Positions 20,485 to 28,814 of a DNA stretch of 64,000 nt are shown piece by piece. Position numbers and translations under genes: made by a program. This stretch comes from Ferrimicrobium sp. (GTDB lineage: Bacteria > Actinomycetota > Acidimicrobiia > Acidimicrobiales > Acidimicrobiaceae). The stretch covers positions 1 to 64,000 of the forward strand of contig NZ_DAHVNP010000063.1 in assembly GCF_027319265.1 (NCBI RefSeq), read 5' to 3'. How positions within the stretch are numbered: the first letter of the stretch is position 1; each line of letters starts with the position of its first letter. Below the pieces are notes generated by a model. That model was not told where the DNA came from and searched no databases. It saw only the letters and a list, made by a program, of their open reading frames with translations.

Positions 20485-23400
20485 CCGTGATACTCCTGAA
20501 TTGGCGCCACCGCGTACCCAGAGGCCCGTAGCGCACGAATCCCACCGAGGGCCGCTAGCGCAGCTGACATCGTCGTGATACAGGGGACCCGGAGGCGTTG
20601 CGCGCTCGCTCGTATACGCTGGCCATCAACTCTCGGCCCCGAACCCTCCGGTGTGTTGATGACCAAGACGACCTGTCTCGAGTTCAACAGCCAAACGGCG
20701 TCAACAGAGCCGTCCCGAGCGGTGCCGATATCTTTGACCCGTTCCTCGTGTACCTTGTCAACAAGGATCTCGATCGGGACCTGGTTGCTTCGAAGAAAGC
20801 CTGCCGTGCCATAGGTCGCAGCGAGTGTAAAACCAAGATCAACGAGCTGTCGAGCCAGGGCTAAGCCACTCGCCTTGTCCCGATTGGCGAGGGACAAGAA
20901 AACCATACCGTCATGGGGGAGCACGGTACCGGCGGCGATCTGTGATTTTGCAAAAGCGAGCTCAAAGGTCGTATCAACCCCCATCACCTCACCGGTCGAT
21001 CGCATCTCGGGACCCAGCAACGAATCGGCCCCCGGGAAACGATGGAAGGGAAGGACCGCCTCCTTGACCGAGTAATGCGAACCGCGTCGACTGGTCGGAA
21101 CCCCACTATCCCGCAGCCGGGCAAGGGTCTCTCCCACCATCACCCGCGCCGCAATCTTGGCCAAGGGGATGCCGGTGGCCTTGGCGACGAAGGGAACGGT
21201 GCGAGAGGCACGCGGATTGGCTTCGATCACATAGACCGTCTCATCCTTGATGCCAAACTGCATATTGATGAGACCGACGACCTCTAGCTCATTGGCGACC
21301 GCCCGTATGATCTCCTCAACCCGCGCCAACACTGTCGGGCTTAGCGTCACCGGTGGTAGTACGCAGGCGGAGTCACCAGAGTGGATGCCGGCCTCCTCAA
21401 CGTGCTCCATGATGCCACCGATAAGCACCTCTCCCGTGCTGTCGCGCACAGCGTCGACATCCACCTCGATCGCATCCTCGAGGAACCGGTCGATGAGCAC
21501 GGGGCGCGACTGCGAGATCTGGCCCTCATCGGCGAGCGAAGCGAGGCGAGCGAAGCTATGACGCAGGTCAGTCTCGTTCGCCACGATCTCCATCGCCCGG
21601 CCACCAAGGACATACGAAGGGCGAATGAGTACCGGGTAACCGACCTTGGCTGCCGCTGCGAGTGCCTCCTCAAGGTTCGTCACCGTAGCTCCGGGTGGCT
21701 GGAGAATACCCAACGACTCACATAACGCTGACCACCGGTTCCGATCCTCTGCACGGTCGATCGCTGCACCAGAGGTGCCAAGGATGAGCTCCGGATCGAG
21801 ATGACGAGCGAGTTTGAGAGGTGTCTGCCCACCGAAGGCGACAAAGACCCCACGTAGATCCGACTGCGCCCGCTCAGTCTCAATGACGTCCAATACGTGT
21901 TCGAGCGCCAAAGGCTCCATGTAGAGCCGTGAGGAGGTGTCATAATCGGTCGAGACTGTCTCAGGATTGGAGTTCACCATCACCGTCCGGTACCCCATCT
22001 CCTGGAGCGCGAAGCTCGCGTGCACACAGCAGTAGTCGAACTCAATCCCTTGACCGATCCGATTCGGGCCAGAGCCGAGGATGATCACCGTCGGGACCCC
22101 AAACCCGGTGACCTCCGTCGCCTCCTCATTGGAGGAGTAGAAGTAGGGCGTGTGGGCCTCGAACTCCCCTGCACAGGTGTCAACGGATTGGTACGTCGTC
22201 GCTAACCCAAGACTGAGGCGCCGCGACCGCACCTGCGATGGGTCGACCCCGAAGAGATAACCCAGCTGTGCATCACCGAAACCGGCACGCCGTGCGGTGA
22301 GCAGCTCGCGACGACCGAGGTTCGCGAGGTCTCCCGACAGACCCTCTAACCAACGCCGAATGCGAACGATGCGATCGATCTCACCCAGAAACCAACGGTC
22401 GATACGTGTCGTGGCGTGCACCTCATCGATGCCCACGCCACGATAGAGCGCCTCGGCGACCAAGAAGATACGACTCGGCGAGGCGATCGCCAACTCTTCA
22501 CGCAGCTCCTCATCACGCAGCTGCCGAAAGGGTCGTTCGCCCTCGTCGGCGTTGAGTCCATCCCGCGAGCGCTCAATGGAACGGAGTGCCTTTTGTAGCG
22601 CCTCAGCAAAACTACGGCCGATCGCCATCGCCTCGCCAACTGACTGCATCGACGTCGAGAGGACCTCGGGAACTCCCTCGAACTTCTCAAAGACCCAACG
22701 CGGGATCTTGACCACCACATAGTCAAGCGCTGGCTCAAAACTCGCTGGTGTCACCACCGTAATATCGTTGCGAATCTCATCCAGGGTATAGCCGAGGGCG
22801 AGCTTGGTTGCGATCTTCGCGATCGGGAAGCCCGTCGCCTTCGAGGCCAAGGCCGAGGAGCGCGATACCCGAGGATTCATCTCCACCACGACCATCCGGC
22901 CGGTAGCGGGGTCGACCGCGAACTGGACATTGGATCCACCGGTCTCGACACCCACCCCACGGAGTACCGCAAAGGAGAGCGATCGCATCTCCTGGTACTG
23001 AGCATCTGTCAGCGTCTGGATCGGTGCCACCGTAATGGAGTCCCCAGTGTGGACCCCCATCGGGTCAAAATTCTCGATCGAGCAGACGACCACACAGTTA
23101 TCTCGGGCGTCGCGCATGACCTCGAGCTCGAACTCCTTCCAGCCAGCGATCGACTCCTCGATGAGCACCTCGTTGACCGGAGAGGCCTGCAGACCGGCCT
23201 CCATCATCAACTGGAACTCCTCCTCGGAGCGAGCAATGCCCGTGCCTGCTCCCCCGAGAATAAAGGATGGCCGTAGCATCACCGGGAAACCGAGGCTGGT
23301 CACAATACCCCTCGCGTCCTCCATGGAGCGAGCGATGCCGCCCTTGATGGTAGCCTGCTCATAACCCATCGAGATGAGCAGCTGCTTAAAGTCCTCACGA

Positions 23401-23783
23401 CTCTCAGCGACCTGAATCGCCTCCGGTTTCGCGCCGATCATCCGCACGCCATAGCGCGCAAGGGTGCCACTGGCGTCAAGCTCCATCGCAAGATTCAGTG
23501 CGGTCTGGCCACCGAGCGTCGGGAGCAAGGCATCGGGTCGTTCTCTTGCGATGATCTTGATCATGACGTCCAGGGTGAGAGGTTCAAGGTAGGTGGCATC
23601 CGCGAACTCAGGATCGGTCATAATGGTCGCTGGGTTGGAGTTGGCCAAGATCACCCGAATGCCCTCCTCGCGGAGCACCCGACAGGCCTGCACGCCGGAG
23701 TAGTCAAACTCGCTGGCCTGCCCAATCACGATAGGCCCTGACCCGATCACCAACACCGATGCAATCCCCGCCACCCTAGGCAT
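20481..23783 (-). CDS. carB: Carbamoyl-phosphate synthase large subunit
   Basis: About 1100 aa, the normal length. It makes carbamoyl phosphate from ammonia, bicarbonate and two ATP. Two homologous ATP-grasp halves are visible, each starting with the same motif ([20 protein letters not shown] and [20 protein letters not shown]), followed by the allosteric domain with [13 protein letters not shown]. The true start is the ATG at 23783, preceded by GGAAGGAAA and overlapping the carA end by 8 bp; an upstream in-frame codon would add 48 residues that overlap carA and lack homology. Confidence 0.96.
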   Translation of the reverse strand: MPRVAGIASVLVIGSGPIVIGQASEFDYSGVQACRVLREEGIRVILANSNPATIMTDPEFADATYLEPLTLDVMIKIIARERPDALLPTLGGQTALNLAMELDASGTLARYGVRMIGAKPEAIQVAESREDFKQLLISMGYEQATIKGGIARSMEDARGIVTSLGFPVMLRPSFILGGAGTGIARSEEEFQLMMEAGLQASPVNEVLIEESIAGWKEFELEVMRDARDNCVVVCSIENFDPMGVHTGDSITVAPIQTLTDAQYQEMRSLSFAVLRGVGVETGGSNVQFAVDPATGRMVVVEMNPRVSRSSALASKATGFPIAKIATKLALGYTLDEIRNDITVVTPASFEPALDYVVVKIPRWVFEKFEGVPEVLSTSMQSVGEAMAIGRSFAEALQKALRSIERSRDGLNADEGERPFRQLRDEELREELAIASPSRIFLVAEALYRGVGIDEVHATTRIDRWFLGEIDRIVRIRRWLEGLSGDLANLGRRELLTARRAGFGDAQLGYLFGVDPSQVRSRRLSLGLATTYQSVDTCAGEFEAHTPYFYSSNEEATEVTGFGVPTVIILGSGPNRIGQGIEFDYCCVHASFALQEMGYRTVMVNSNPETVSTDYDTSSRLYMEPLALEHVLDVIETERAQSDLRGVFVAFGGQTPLKLARHLDPELILGTSGAAIDRAEDRNRWSALCESLGILQPPGATVTNLEEALAAAAKVGYPVLIRPSYVLGGRAMEIVANETDLRHSFARLASLADEGQISQSRPVLIDRFLEDAIEVDVDAVRDSTGEVLIGGIMEHVEEAGIHSGDSACVLPPVTLSPTVLARVEEIIRAVANELEVVGLINMQFGIKDETVYVIEANPRASRTVPFVAKATGIPLAKIAARVMVGETLARLRDSGVPTSRRGSHYSVKEAVLPFHRFPGADSLLGPEMRSTGEVMGVDTTFELAFAKSQIAAGTVLPHDGMVFLSLANRDKASGLALARQLVDLGFTLAATYGTAGFLRSNQVPIEILVDKVHEERVKDIGTARDGSVDAVWLLNSRQVVLVINTPEGSGPRVDGQRIRASAQRLRVPCITTMSAALAALGGIRALRASGYAVAPIQEYHG

Positions 23784-25026
23784 GCGCGTTTCCTTCCCCG
23801 TCGATGAGGCCAGCGATCGCAGACGCCATATAACTGCGCTCCTCGAGGGGACCAGGGGCCGCCTCCGGATGATACTGGACACTGAGCGCCCGTAGCTCGG
23901 GACAGCGAAAGCCCTCGACCACACCATCGAAGAGGTTGCGATGGGTGATCTCCACCTTCACCGATAGATCGGCGAGCGAACCCTCATCGACGGCATAGTT
24001 GTGGTTCTGCGCGGTGATCGCAACGCTTTGATCACCCAGACGAGCAACCGGATGATTAGAACCGTGATGACCAAACCTGAGCTTGTAGGTCCTAGCACCA
24101 AGGGCCAGACCGAGCAACTGGTGGCCGAGACAGATCCCGGCAATCGGTACCTCCCCCAAGAGCGCGGCGATGGTATCCACCTTCTCACCGAGTGCACCTG
24201 GATCGCCAGGTCCATTGGAGAGAAACACCGCCGAGGGATTAAGGGAGCGGATCTGGTTCGCGCGAAGAGCCGCGTTGACCACCACGATCTCCCACGGACC
24301 CCGCAAGCTCGCTAACATCGCTCGCTTGATCCCGTAGTCGATCACCACAAGTCGCGCCATCGACCCAGCTGGTGACCCAGCGAGCGGTGCGATGGTATAC
24401 CCCGACGTCGTCGACACCTCGTCGACCAGGTTTTTGCCGTCGGTACCGACGGCCTCACGGACCTGGGCAAAGGCCACCTCTGGATCCTCGGTCGTCAACC
24501 GGCCTGGAATCGCACCCACATCGCGAAGATGGCGCACTAGAGCCCGCGCATCGAAGTTCACAAAGAGTGGCACTCCAGCAAGCTCCAGCACCTCAAGGAG
24601 GGAACGCTCAGCCGCAAAGTTCGAGACGCGGGTGGTGTAGCGCGGCGCAAGCACCGCCCCCACCCAGACCCTCTCACTCTGGAAATCAGCCGCGGTCACC
24701 CCGTAGTTTCCGAGTTGGGCGGTCGTGAAACAGACCATCTGGCCGTAGTACGAGGGGTCACTGATCACCTCTTGGTACCCACTCATCGCGGTATTAAAGA
24801 CCACCTCAGCCGTAACCGGCTCCACCGGGGTGGACTGAGCGGTATGCACGAACTCACCAGGAAAGCGTGTGCCATCTTTAAGAACGAGCCAACCCGGTGT
24901 CGTGTGCAGATCCTCGCCCTTGAACCGCTCCGATCCTGCGTACCTCAAGGAGTCTTGGGCTCCAAGATCAGGGTGGGGCTGCTGGAGCGGTGAAGCATCA
25001 TCCTCGTTGCGCTTACCCTCAGACAC
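23776..25026 (-). CDS. carA: Carbamoyl-phosphate synthase small subunit
   Basis: About 416 aa. It hydrolyses glutamine and channels ammonia to CarB. The class I glutamine amidotransferase domain has the nucleophile in [15 protein letters not shown] near residue 300 and the catalytic histidine in [11 protein letters not shown]. There is an N-terminal extension of about 40 residues before the usual start of homology ([13 protein letters not shown]), rich in charged residues. I prefer the GTG at 25026, eight bases after GAGGTGAT; a TTG at 25032 is also possible. The start overlaps the pyrC end by 8 bp. Confidence 0.95.
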   Translation of the reverse strand: MSEGKRNEDDASPLQQPHPDLGAQDSLRYAGSERFKGEDLHTTPGWLVLKDGTRFPGEFVHTAQSTPVEPVTAEVVFNTAMSGYQEVISDPSYYGQMVCFTTAQLGNYGVTAADFQSERVWVGAVLAPRYTTRVSNFAAERSLLEVLELAGVPLFVNFDARALVRHLRDVGAIPGRLTTEDPEVAFAQVREAVGTDGKNLVDEVSTTSGYTIAPLAGSPAGSMARLVVIDYGIKRAMLASLRGPWEIVVVNAALRANQIRSLNPSAVFLSNGPGDPGALGEKVDTIAALLGEVPIAGICLGHQLLGLALGARTYKLRFGHHGSNHPVARLGDQSVAITAQNHNYAVDEGSLADLSVKVEITHRNLFDGVVEGFRCPELRALSVQYHPEAAPGPLEERSYMASAIAGLIDGEGNAHA

Positions 25027-26353
25027 CGACAATCACCTCACCATCTGCGACCATCTGCCTACCCGCCAACCAAAGCGCATCGACTCGACCCATGAGAGTC
25101 TCCTGACGGTAGGGGGAGTTCGGCGAGCGGTACCACCGACTCGGGACCTCCCTTGGCCCTCGATTGGGATCGATCACTACCAGATCCGCGGGCTTGCCAG
25201 CATCCAAGCCTATTGAGCGACCTAAAATCTGGCCCGGCCCAGAGGTGAGCGAGCCCAACAACCGACCAAGCGCCTTCCACGATGGCCCAGAAGGCTCGTG
25301 GCCAAACTCCACCCGCACCTGTTCATCCCCAAAACCACGCCCAAGCGCCGTCCAAGCGGCCGCCATGGCCTCGGCGAGACCCAGCATGCCAAAGGCCGCA
25401 TCAGCGAAGGGGAGATCCTTGCGCGACGGAGGGTGGGGGGCATGATCCGTTGCGAGCACATCAAAGGTTCCATCCAACAACCCTTGGGCCAACGCCATCT
25501 GCGTCGCTACCGAACGCAGCGGAGGATTGACCTTGAAGTTCGGATCTCCCGATGCCACGTATCGATCAGAGAGCAGGAGATGATGGGGCGTCACCTCGGC
25601 CGAGATTCGTAGGCCCTCACGTTTGGCCTGCCGGAAGAGGTTAAGCGATTCCCGCGAGGTCACGTGCTGGAGATGCAATCGTCCCGGAATAACCTTGAGC
25701 AGTTCGATATCGCGGGCAACCATCACCGATTCCGCAACCTCAGGTATCGCGGACAACCCTAGCTCCTGGGCGAAAGGCCCATCGTTGACGGACCCACCGG
25801 AGGCCAACAGCGCATCCTCGCTGTGTTGCGCGATGACGACATCCCAAGACGCGGATGCCTCCAATGCATCGCGCATCACATCACTGCGTTGAATACCGGA
25901 TCCATCATCGCTAAACACCACCGCACCCGCCTGGGCAAGCGCGGCGAAATCCACCAACTCCTGACCCTCACGGCCCATCGTGACGGCCGCTGCTTGGACC
26001 ACCTCGACCGGGAGCCCAACGTAGGATGCTAACGCTTTCTCCCATCGAGGAAGCGAATCGATTGCGGGTACCGTGTTGGCCATCGCGACAATCACACCAA
26101 AGCCACCGGCAAGCCCGGCAGCGGCGATGCTGGCCGGATCGTCAGCCTCACCCATCCCTGGATGCCGTAGATGCGCATGAAGATCGATGAAGGAGGGTGC
26201 GAGCACCCGCTGCTCACAGTCGACAATGCGTTCAACATCACCTCGACTCAAGCCTGGTCCGATCGCGACGATACGGTCATCCACTACGAGGACATCAGCC
26301 GCTCGAAGTTCGTGCCCCGTAAAAACGATCCCATCGGTGAAGAGCGTCTGCAC
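25019..26353 (-). CDS. pyrC: Dihydroorotase, class I
   Basis: About 444 aa. It closes carbamoyl-aspartate to dihydroorotate. The zinc-site motif DLHAHLRHPG, EVTPHHLLL and ATDHAPH are intact, so it should be catalytically active and is not the degenerate dihydroorotase seen in some pyrBC complexes. The GTG at 26353 has a perfect AAGGAGG eight bases upstream, 13 bp after the pyrR stop; an earlier ATG at 26389 would overlap pyrR. The usual pyrB (aspartate carbamoyltransferase), which lies between pyrR and pyrC in mycobacteria, is missing. Confidence 0.95.
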   Translation of the reverse strand: MQTLFTDGIVFTGHELRAADVLVVDDRIVAIGPGLSRGDVERIVDCEQRVLAPSFIDLHAHLRHPGMGEADDPASIAAAGLAGGFGVIVAMANTVPAIDSLPRWEKALASYVGLPVEVVQAAAVTMGREGQELVDFAALAQAGAVVFSDDGSGIQRSDVMRDALEASASWDVVIAQHSEDALLASGGSVNDGPFAQELGLSAIPEVAESVMVARDIELLKVIPGRLHLQHVTSRESLNLFRQAKREGLRISAEVTPHHLLLSDRYVASGDPNFKVNPPLRSVATQMALAQGLLDGTFDVLATDHAPHPPSRKDLPFADAAFGMLGLAEAMAAAWTALGRGFGDEQVRVEFGHEPSGPSWKALGRLLGSLTSGPGQILGRSIGLDAGKPADLVVIDPNRGPREVPSRWYRSPNSPYRQETLMGRVDALWLAGRQMVADGEVIVGV

Positions 26354-26366
26354 TCCGAATGCCTCC

Positions 26367-26897
26367 TTATGCCCGATGAATCGTGACACCCTGAGGGGTC
26401 ACGGCCACATACTCCGACAGCGCCGAGGGCAGGTTCTTCCCCACATAATCTGGGCAGATCGGCAGTTCCCGATGGCCGCGGTCGACCAGGACGGCCAATT
26501 GAATCAGTGCCGGCCGGTAGTTCGAGAGAATGGCCTCCAATGCAGCCCGAGCCGTCCTCCCACTCTGGATCACGTCATCGACGAGGATCACCACGCCACC
26601 CTCGGCTGGGAGTCGCTGGTCGACCCCTGCCGCATCAAGGACCGCCGTCCTCGGACGATCATCACGGAAGGAGGCGATATTGATCTCGGAGAAGGCGATC
26701 TCAAGCTTCGCATACTCGATCAAGCGATCGCTGAGCTTCTGTCCCAACCACACACCACCGGAACGTATACCGACGACCGACAAGGACAGTCGATCAGAGG
26801 CGGGTGAAAGATGGAGCCGCTCAATAATCTCATGGGCCATGCGCGCAACCACGCGCTCCACATCAACCCCGTCTAGCAGTACCGAACTACGCGACAT
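26367..26897 (-). CDS. pyrR: Bifunctional pyr operon RNA-binding regulator/uracil phosphoribosyltransferase
   Basis: 176 aa. PyrR binds pyr mRNA when UMP is high and lowers pyr expression; it also has uracil phosphoribosyltransferase activity in many species. The PRPP-binding loop VVILVDDVIQSGRTARAAL lies near residue 105 and the basic stretch GIRSGGVWLGQKL near 43. The ATG at 26897 has GAAGGAG before it. A sequence matching the PyrR binding loop lies 18 bp upstream, so this gene and the operon are probably autoregulated at translation, as shown for Mycobacterium smegmatis. Confidence 0.95.
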   Translation of the reverse strand: MSRSSVLLDGVDVERVVARMAHEIIERLHLSPASDRLSLSVVGIRSGGVWLGQKLSDRLIEYAKLEIAFSEINIASFRDDRPRTAVLDAAGVDQRLPAEGGVVILVDDVIQSGRTARAALEAILSNYRPALIQLAVLVDRGHRELPICPDYVGKNLPSALSEYVAVTPQGVTIHRA

Positions 26898-26911
26898 GCA
26901 TCTCCTTCCGT

Positions 26912-26931
26912 CCGAGCCTCACGGGACTCAG
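26912..26931 (-). promoter_or_regulatory. PyrR RNA-binding loop in the pyr operon leader
   Basis: On the minus strand 26928-26915 reads AGTCCCGTGAGGCT, a full match to the PyrR binding-loop consensus ARUCCNGNGAGGYU. Flanking CTGAG and CTCGG can form a five-pair stem (26931-26927 with 26916-26912). It ends 14 bp before the start codon, close to the ribosome binding site, with no terminator between, which favours translational repression over attenuation. Confidence 0.8.
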
Positions 26932-26946
26932 TTAACGGTCGATACG

Positions 26947-26952
26947 ATCCTA
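26947..26952 (-). promoter_or_regulatory. Possible -10 element of the pyr operon
   Basis: TAGGAT on the minus strand (26952-26947). Transcription from about 26940 would give a short leader of about 43 nt that includes the whole PyrR loop. A weak TGTCAG lies 17 bp upstream. Confidence 0.35.
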
Positions 26953-27070
26953 GTCGTGTCATCTGGCCCCTGACACGCCCCTGCCATTGAGATCCGGCCG
27001 ACACCGATTCGGCTCACGCACCCGCCGCGTTATCGAACCAGAACACGAGGGTGACCGACCATTGGGCCCC

Positions 27071-27104
27071 AAAACGAGGAAGAGCCCCGGCAACACCGGG
27101 ACTC
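27071..27104 (-). terminator. Rho-independent terminator of the oxidase locus
   Basis: Arms CCGGGACTC/GAGCCCCGG (27096-27104 and 27082-27090, one mismatch) enclose a five-base loop; on the minus strand the hairpin is followed by TTCCTCGTTTT. It lies 21 bp after the 42-aa peptide gene and marks the end of the cox transcript before the pyr operon. Confidence 0.75.
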
Positions 27105-27124
27105 ACACCTCACCACTTGCCGAC

Positions 27125-27253
27125 CTACCGGCGCTTTGACAACTTCTTCCGAGCGAAGAAGCCATAGAGCACCGACAGAGCAAAGATACCAATCGGGATG
27201 GCAAAAGTCATATCAGCACCAGCTGTATACCCAGTTACACTTCCGAACATCAT
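27125..27253 (-). CDS. 42-aa single-helix membrane peptide at the end of the oxidase locus
   Basis: The frame starts with a double ATG at 27253/27250, with a strong GGGAGGTGA site formed by the end of the preceding gene, and ends with TAG at 27127-27125. It encodes 42 residues: a short polar N-terminus, one hydrophobic helix (MTFAIPIGIFALSVLYGFFA) and a basic tail (RKKLSKRR) that should stay in the cytoplasm. I recognise no family. Its translation site, position as the last gene before the terminator, and topology resemble the small subunits of terminal oxidases (CcoQ, CydX, CtaF-like), but assignment to the oxidase is inference. Confidence 0.7.
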   Translation of the reverse strand: MMFGSVTGYTAGADMTFAIPIGIFALSVLYGFFARKKLSKRR

Positions 27254-28054
27254 TCACCTCCCTTCAACGCGCCCCCGCCTCACCTGATTAACCTTAACCG
27301 AACGTCCGAAACGATGCACCGGAGAGGCAAAGCTCACCACCGCCTCACGCTCCTCTGACTCCAACCACAGTCGCATCTTCTGCGTACCGATGAGGAACCA
27401 CGGAGCACCTCCCAGGATGACGAAGATGACGGCGGCAATCTGTTGCTCCGCCTCTTGGTGCAACGCCGCAGCCGAAGCGGAGACGAAACCGAACCAAGGA
27501 CCGGAGAGCCCCAACGAGACTCCTAACGCCATGATCACCATCGCAGACGACCAGGCGATGATCACCTGACGTACATGCGTCACCCGTGGCCGACCATCAC
27601 CAGAGAGCACATAGATAATCGCACCCGAGGTAATAACCTCAAGGTACGTCAATACTGCCAAAAGTAACGGGTCATTCACCGCAGCGTGTTCAAAGCCATC
27701 CTGGAAGCCAACCCAGAGCAGGATATCTTGGAGTACGACCAGCCCCCAGACCCACTGGAGACCCAGCTCGGCCCAGCGACCCCGATCCTTGATCCGGTCG
27801 ATACCGCGGATAACCTCCTTGGAGAGCACCACCAAGATGAGCCAGAGCGAGACAAGCACCAGCAGCAACGAATGGAACCAGAGAGAGTGGGTAGCAAAGT
27901 CGACGGCGACAGGGTTCATCAGGACACCGAGTGCAACCACCGCGAGTCCCAACCTCCCCCGAATACCCCGAACGCTGCCTGCTCGCCGGACGAGATACCC
28001 GCCGCCGAGGACGCACGAAAGCGAGAGGAGACCAATGACAATAAACGAAATCAT
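27254..28054 (-). CDS. CtaG-like membrane protein, probable oxidase assembly factor
   Basis: 266 aa with about seven hydrophobic segments. Histidines in THSLWFHSLLL, and the segment HQEAEQQIAAVIFVILGG near the C-terminal third, recall the Caa3-type CtaG family, in which a D/E-Q-x-x-A/G stretch and membrane histidines are conserved. CtaG proteins help build the copper centre of cytochrome c oxidase. The match is from motif pattern only and is weak. It follows the subunit III gene after 100 bp and runs directly (no gap) into the 42-aa peptide gene. Confidence 0.5.
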   Translation of the reverse strand: MISFIVIGLLSLSCVLGGGYLVRRAGSVRGIRGRLGLAVVALGVLMNPVAVDFATHSLWFHSLLLVLVSLWLILVVLSKEVIRGIDRIKDRGRWAELGLQWVWGLVVLQDILLWVGFQDGFEHAAVNDPLLLAVLTYLEVITSGAIIYVLSGDGRPRVTHVRQVIIAWSSAMVIMALGVSLGLSGPWFGFVSASAAALHQEAEQQIAAVIFVILGGAPWFLIGTQKMRLWLESEEREAVVSFASPVHRFGRSVKVNQVRRGRVEGR

Positions 28055-28154
28055 CGAACACTCACCTCTCTACTCACCATCGTGAACACGACTCCCTCTG
28101 ATTCCAACTCGTAACTACCGATTAACCAACAACATCGACCGTGCGAACGCCCTC

Positions 28155-28814
28155 CTAATGCAGGACGTAGAACAGGTACCAGGACAGGATCGACAACAGC
28201 GCGAAGAAGATGCTATAGGCTCCGAAACCATCGAGGTTGGCCCGGAAGTTCTCGGCTGCACGATGCGCCGATACCCCAATACCACCATCAGCACGGTAGA
28301 AGTTATAGCTCCTGATCGCACGCATCATCAACGTAAACACCCAATAGGCACTGAGCCCAATAACCAGTGCATTAATTGGTGCGAACGCGATAAAGACCCC
28401 GGAATACCCGCTCGCTGCTGGCGGAAATGGGAGCCGTGTGAGCTCCCAGATCTGCAGACCGGTGGCGATCACCAGGAACAACGCATTCGAAGCAGCACCG
28501 ACGATGAAGTCCGTACTGAATCCTCTGCGTAGCCGTCGTCCCGCCATCAACTGAAAGGCCGTCCCAACAAGGACCAACAACAGTATCGATAATCCGATGA
28601 TCTTCGACGCCGTCTGCCCATGCGGATCCCACAACCCATTCGAGTTGAGCGACCGCAGGTAGAAGTAGGCGAAGTAGATGCCACCAAAGGTCGCCGCTAC
28701 CACCGGTATCAAGGTACGCGAAGCCGTCCAGAGCGCTCCTAACTGGGCGTCATGGTAGTACTGCTCCTCATCGATGACCGGCTGAGCATCGGCTGATTGT
28801 ACATCAGTTGCCAC
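28155..28814 (-). CDS. ctaE: Heme-copper oxidase subunit III
   Basis: 219 aa, five predicted membrane helices. Patterns typical of subunit III are FGGIYFAYFYLRSL near the N-terminus, INALVIGLSAYWVFTLMMRA in the middle and the C-terminal helix ending FALLSILSWYLFYVLH. Subunit III stabilises the proton uptake of subunit I. The start is a GTG at 28814 that shares one base with the coxA stop and has a perfect GGAGGTGAT site, so translation is coupled to coxA. The N-terminal soluble part with several acidic residues is ordinary. Confidence 0.8.
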   Translation of the reverse strand: MATDVQSADAQPVIDEEQYYHDAQLGALWTASRTLIPVVAATFGGIYFAYFYLRSLNSNGLWDPHGQTASKIIGLSILLLVLVGTAFQLMAGRRLRRGFSTDFIVGAASNALFLVIATGLQIWELTRLPFPPAASGYSGVFIAFAPINALVIGLSAYWVFTLMMRAIRSYNFYRADGGIGVSAHRAAENFRANLDGFGAYSIFFALLSILSWYLFYVLH

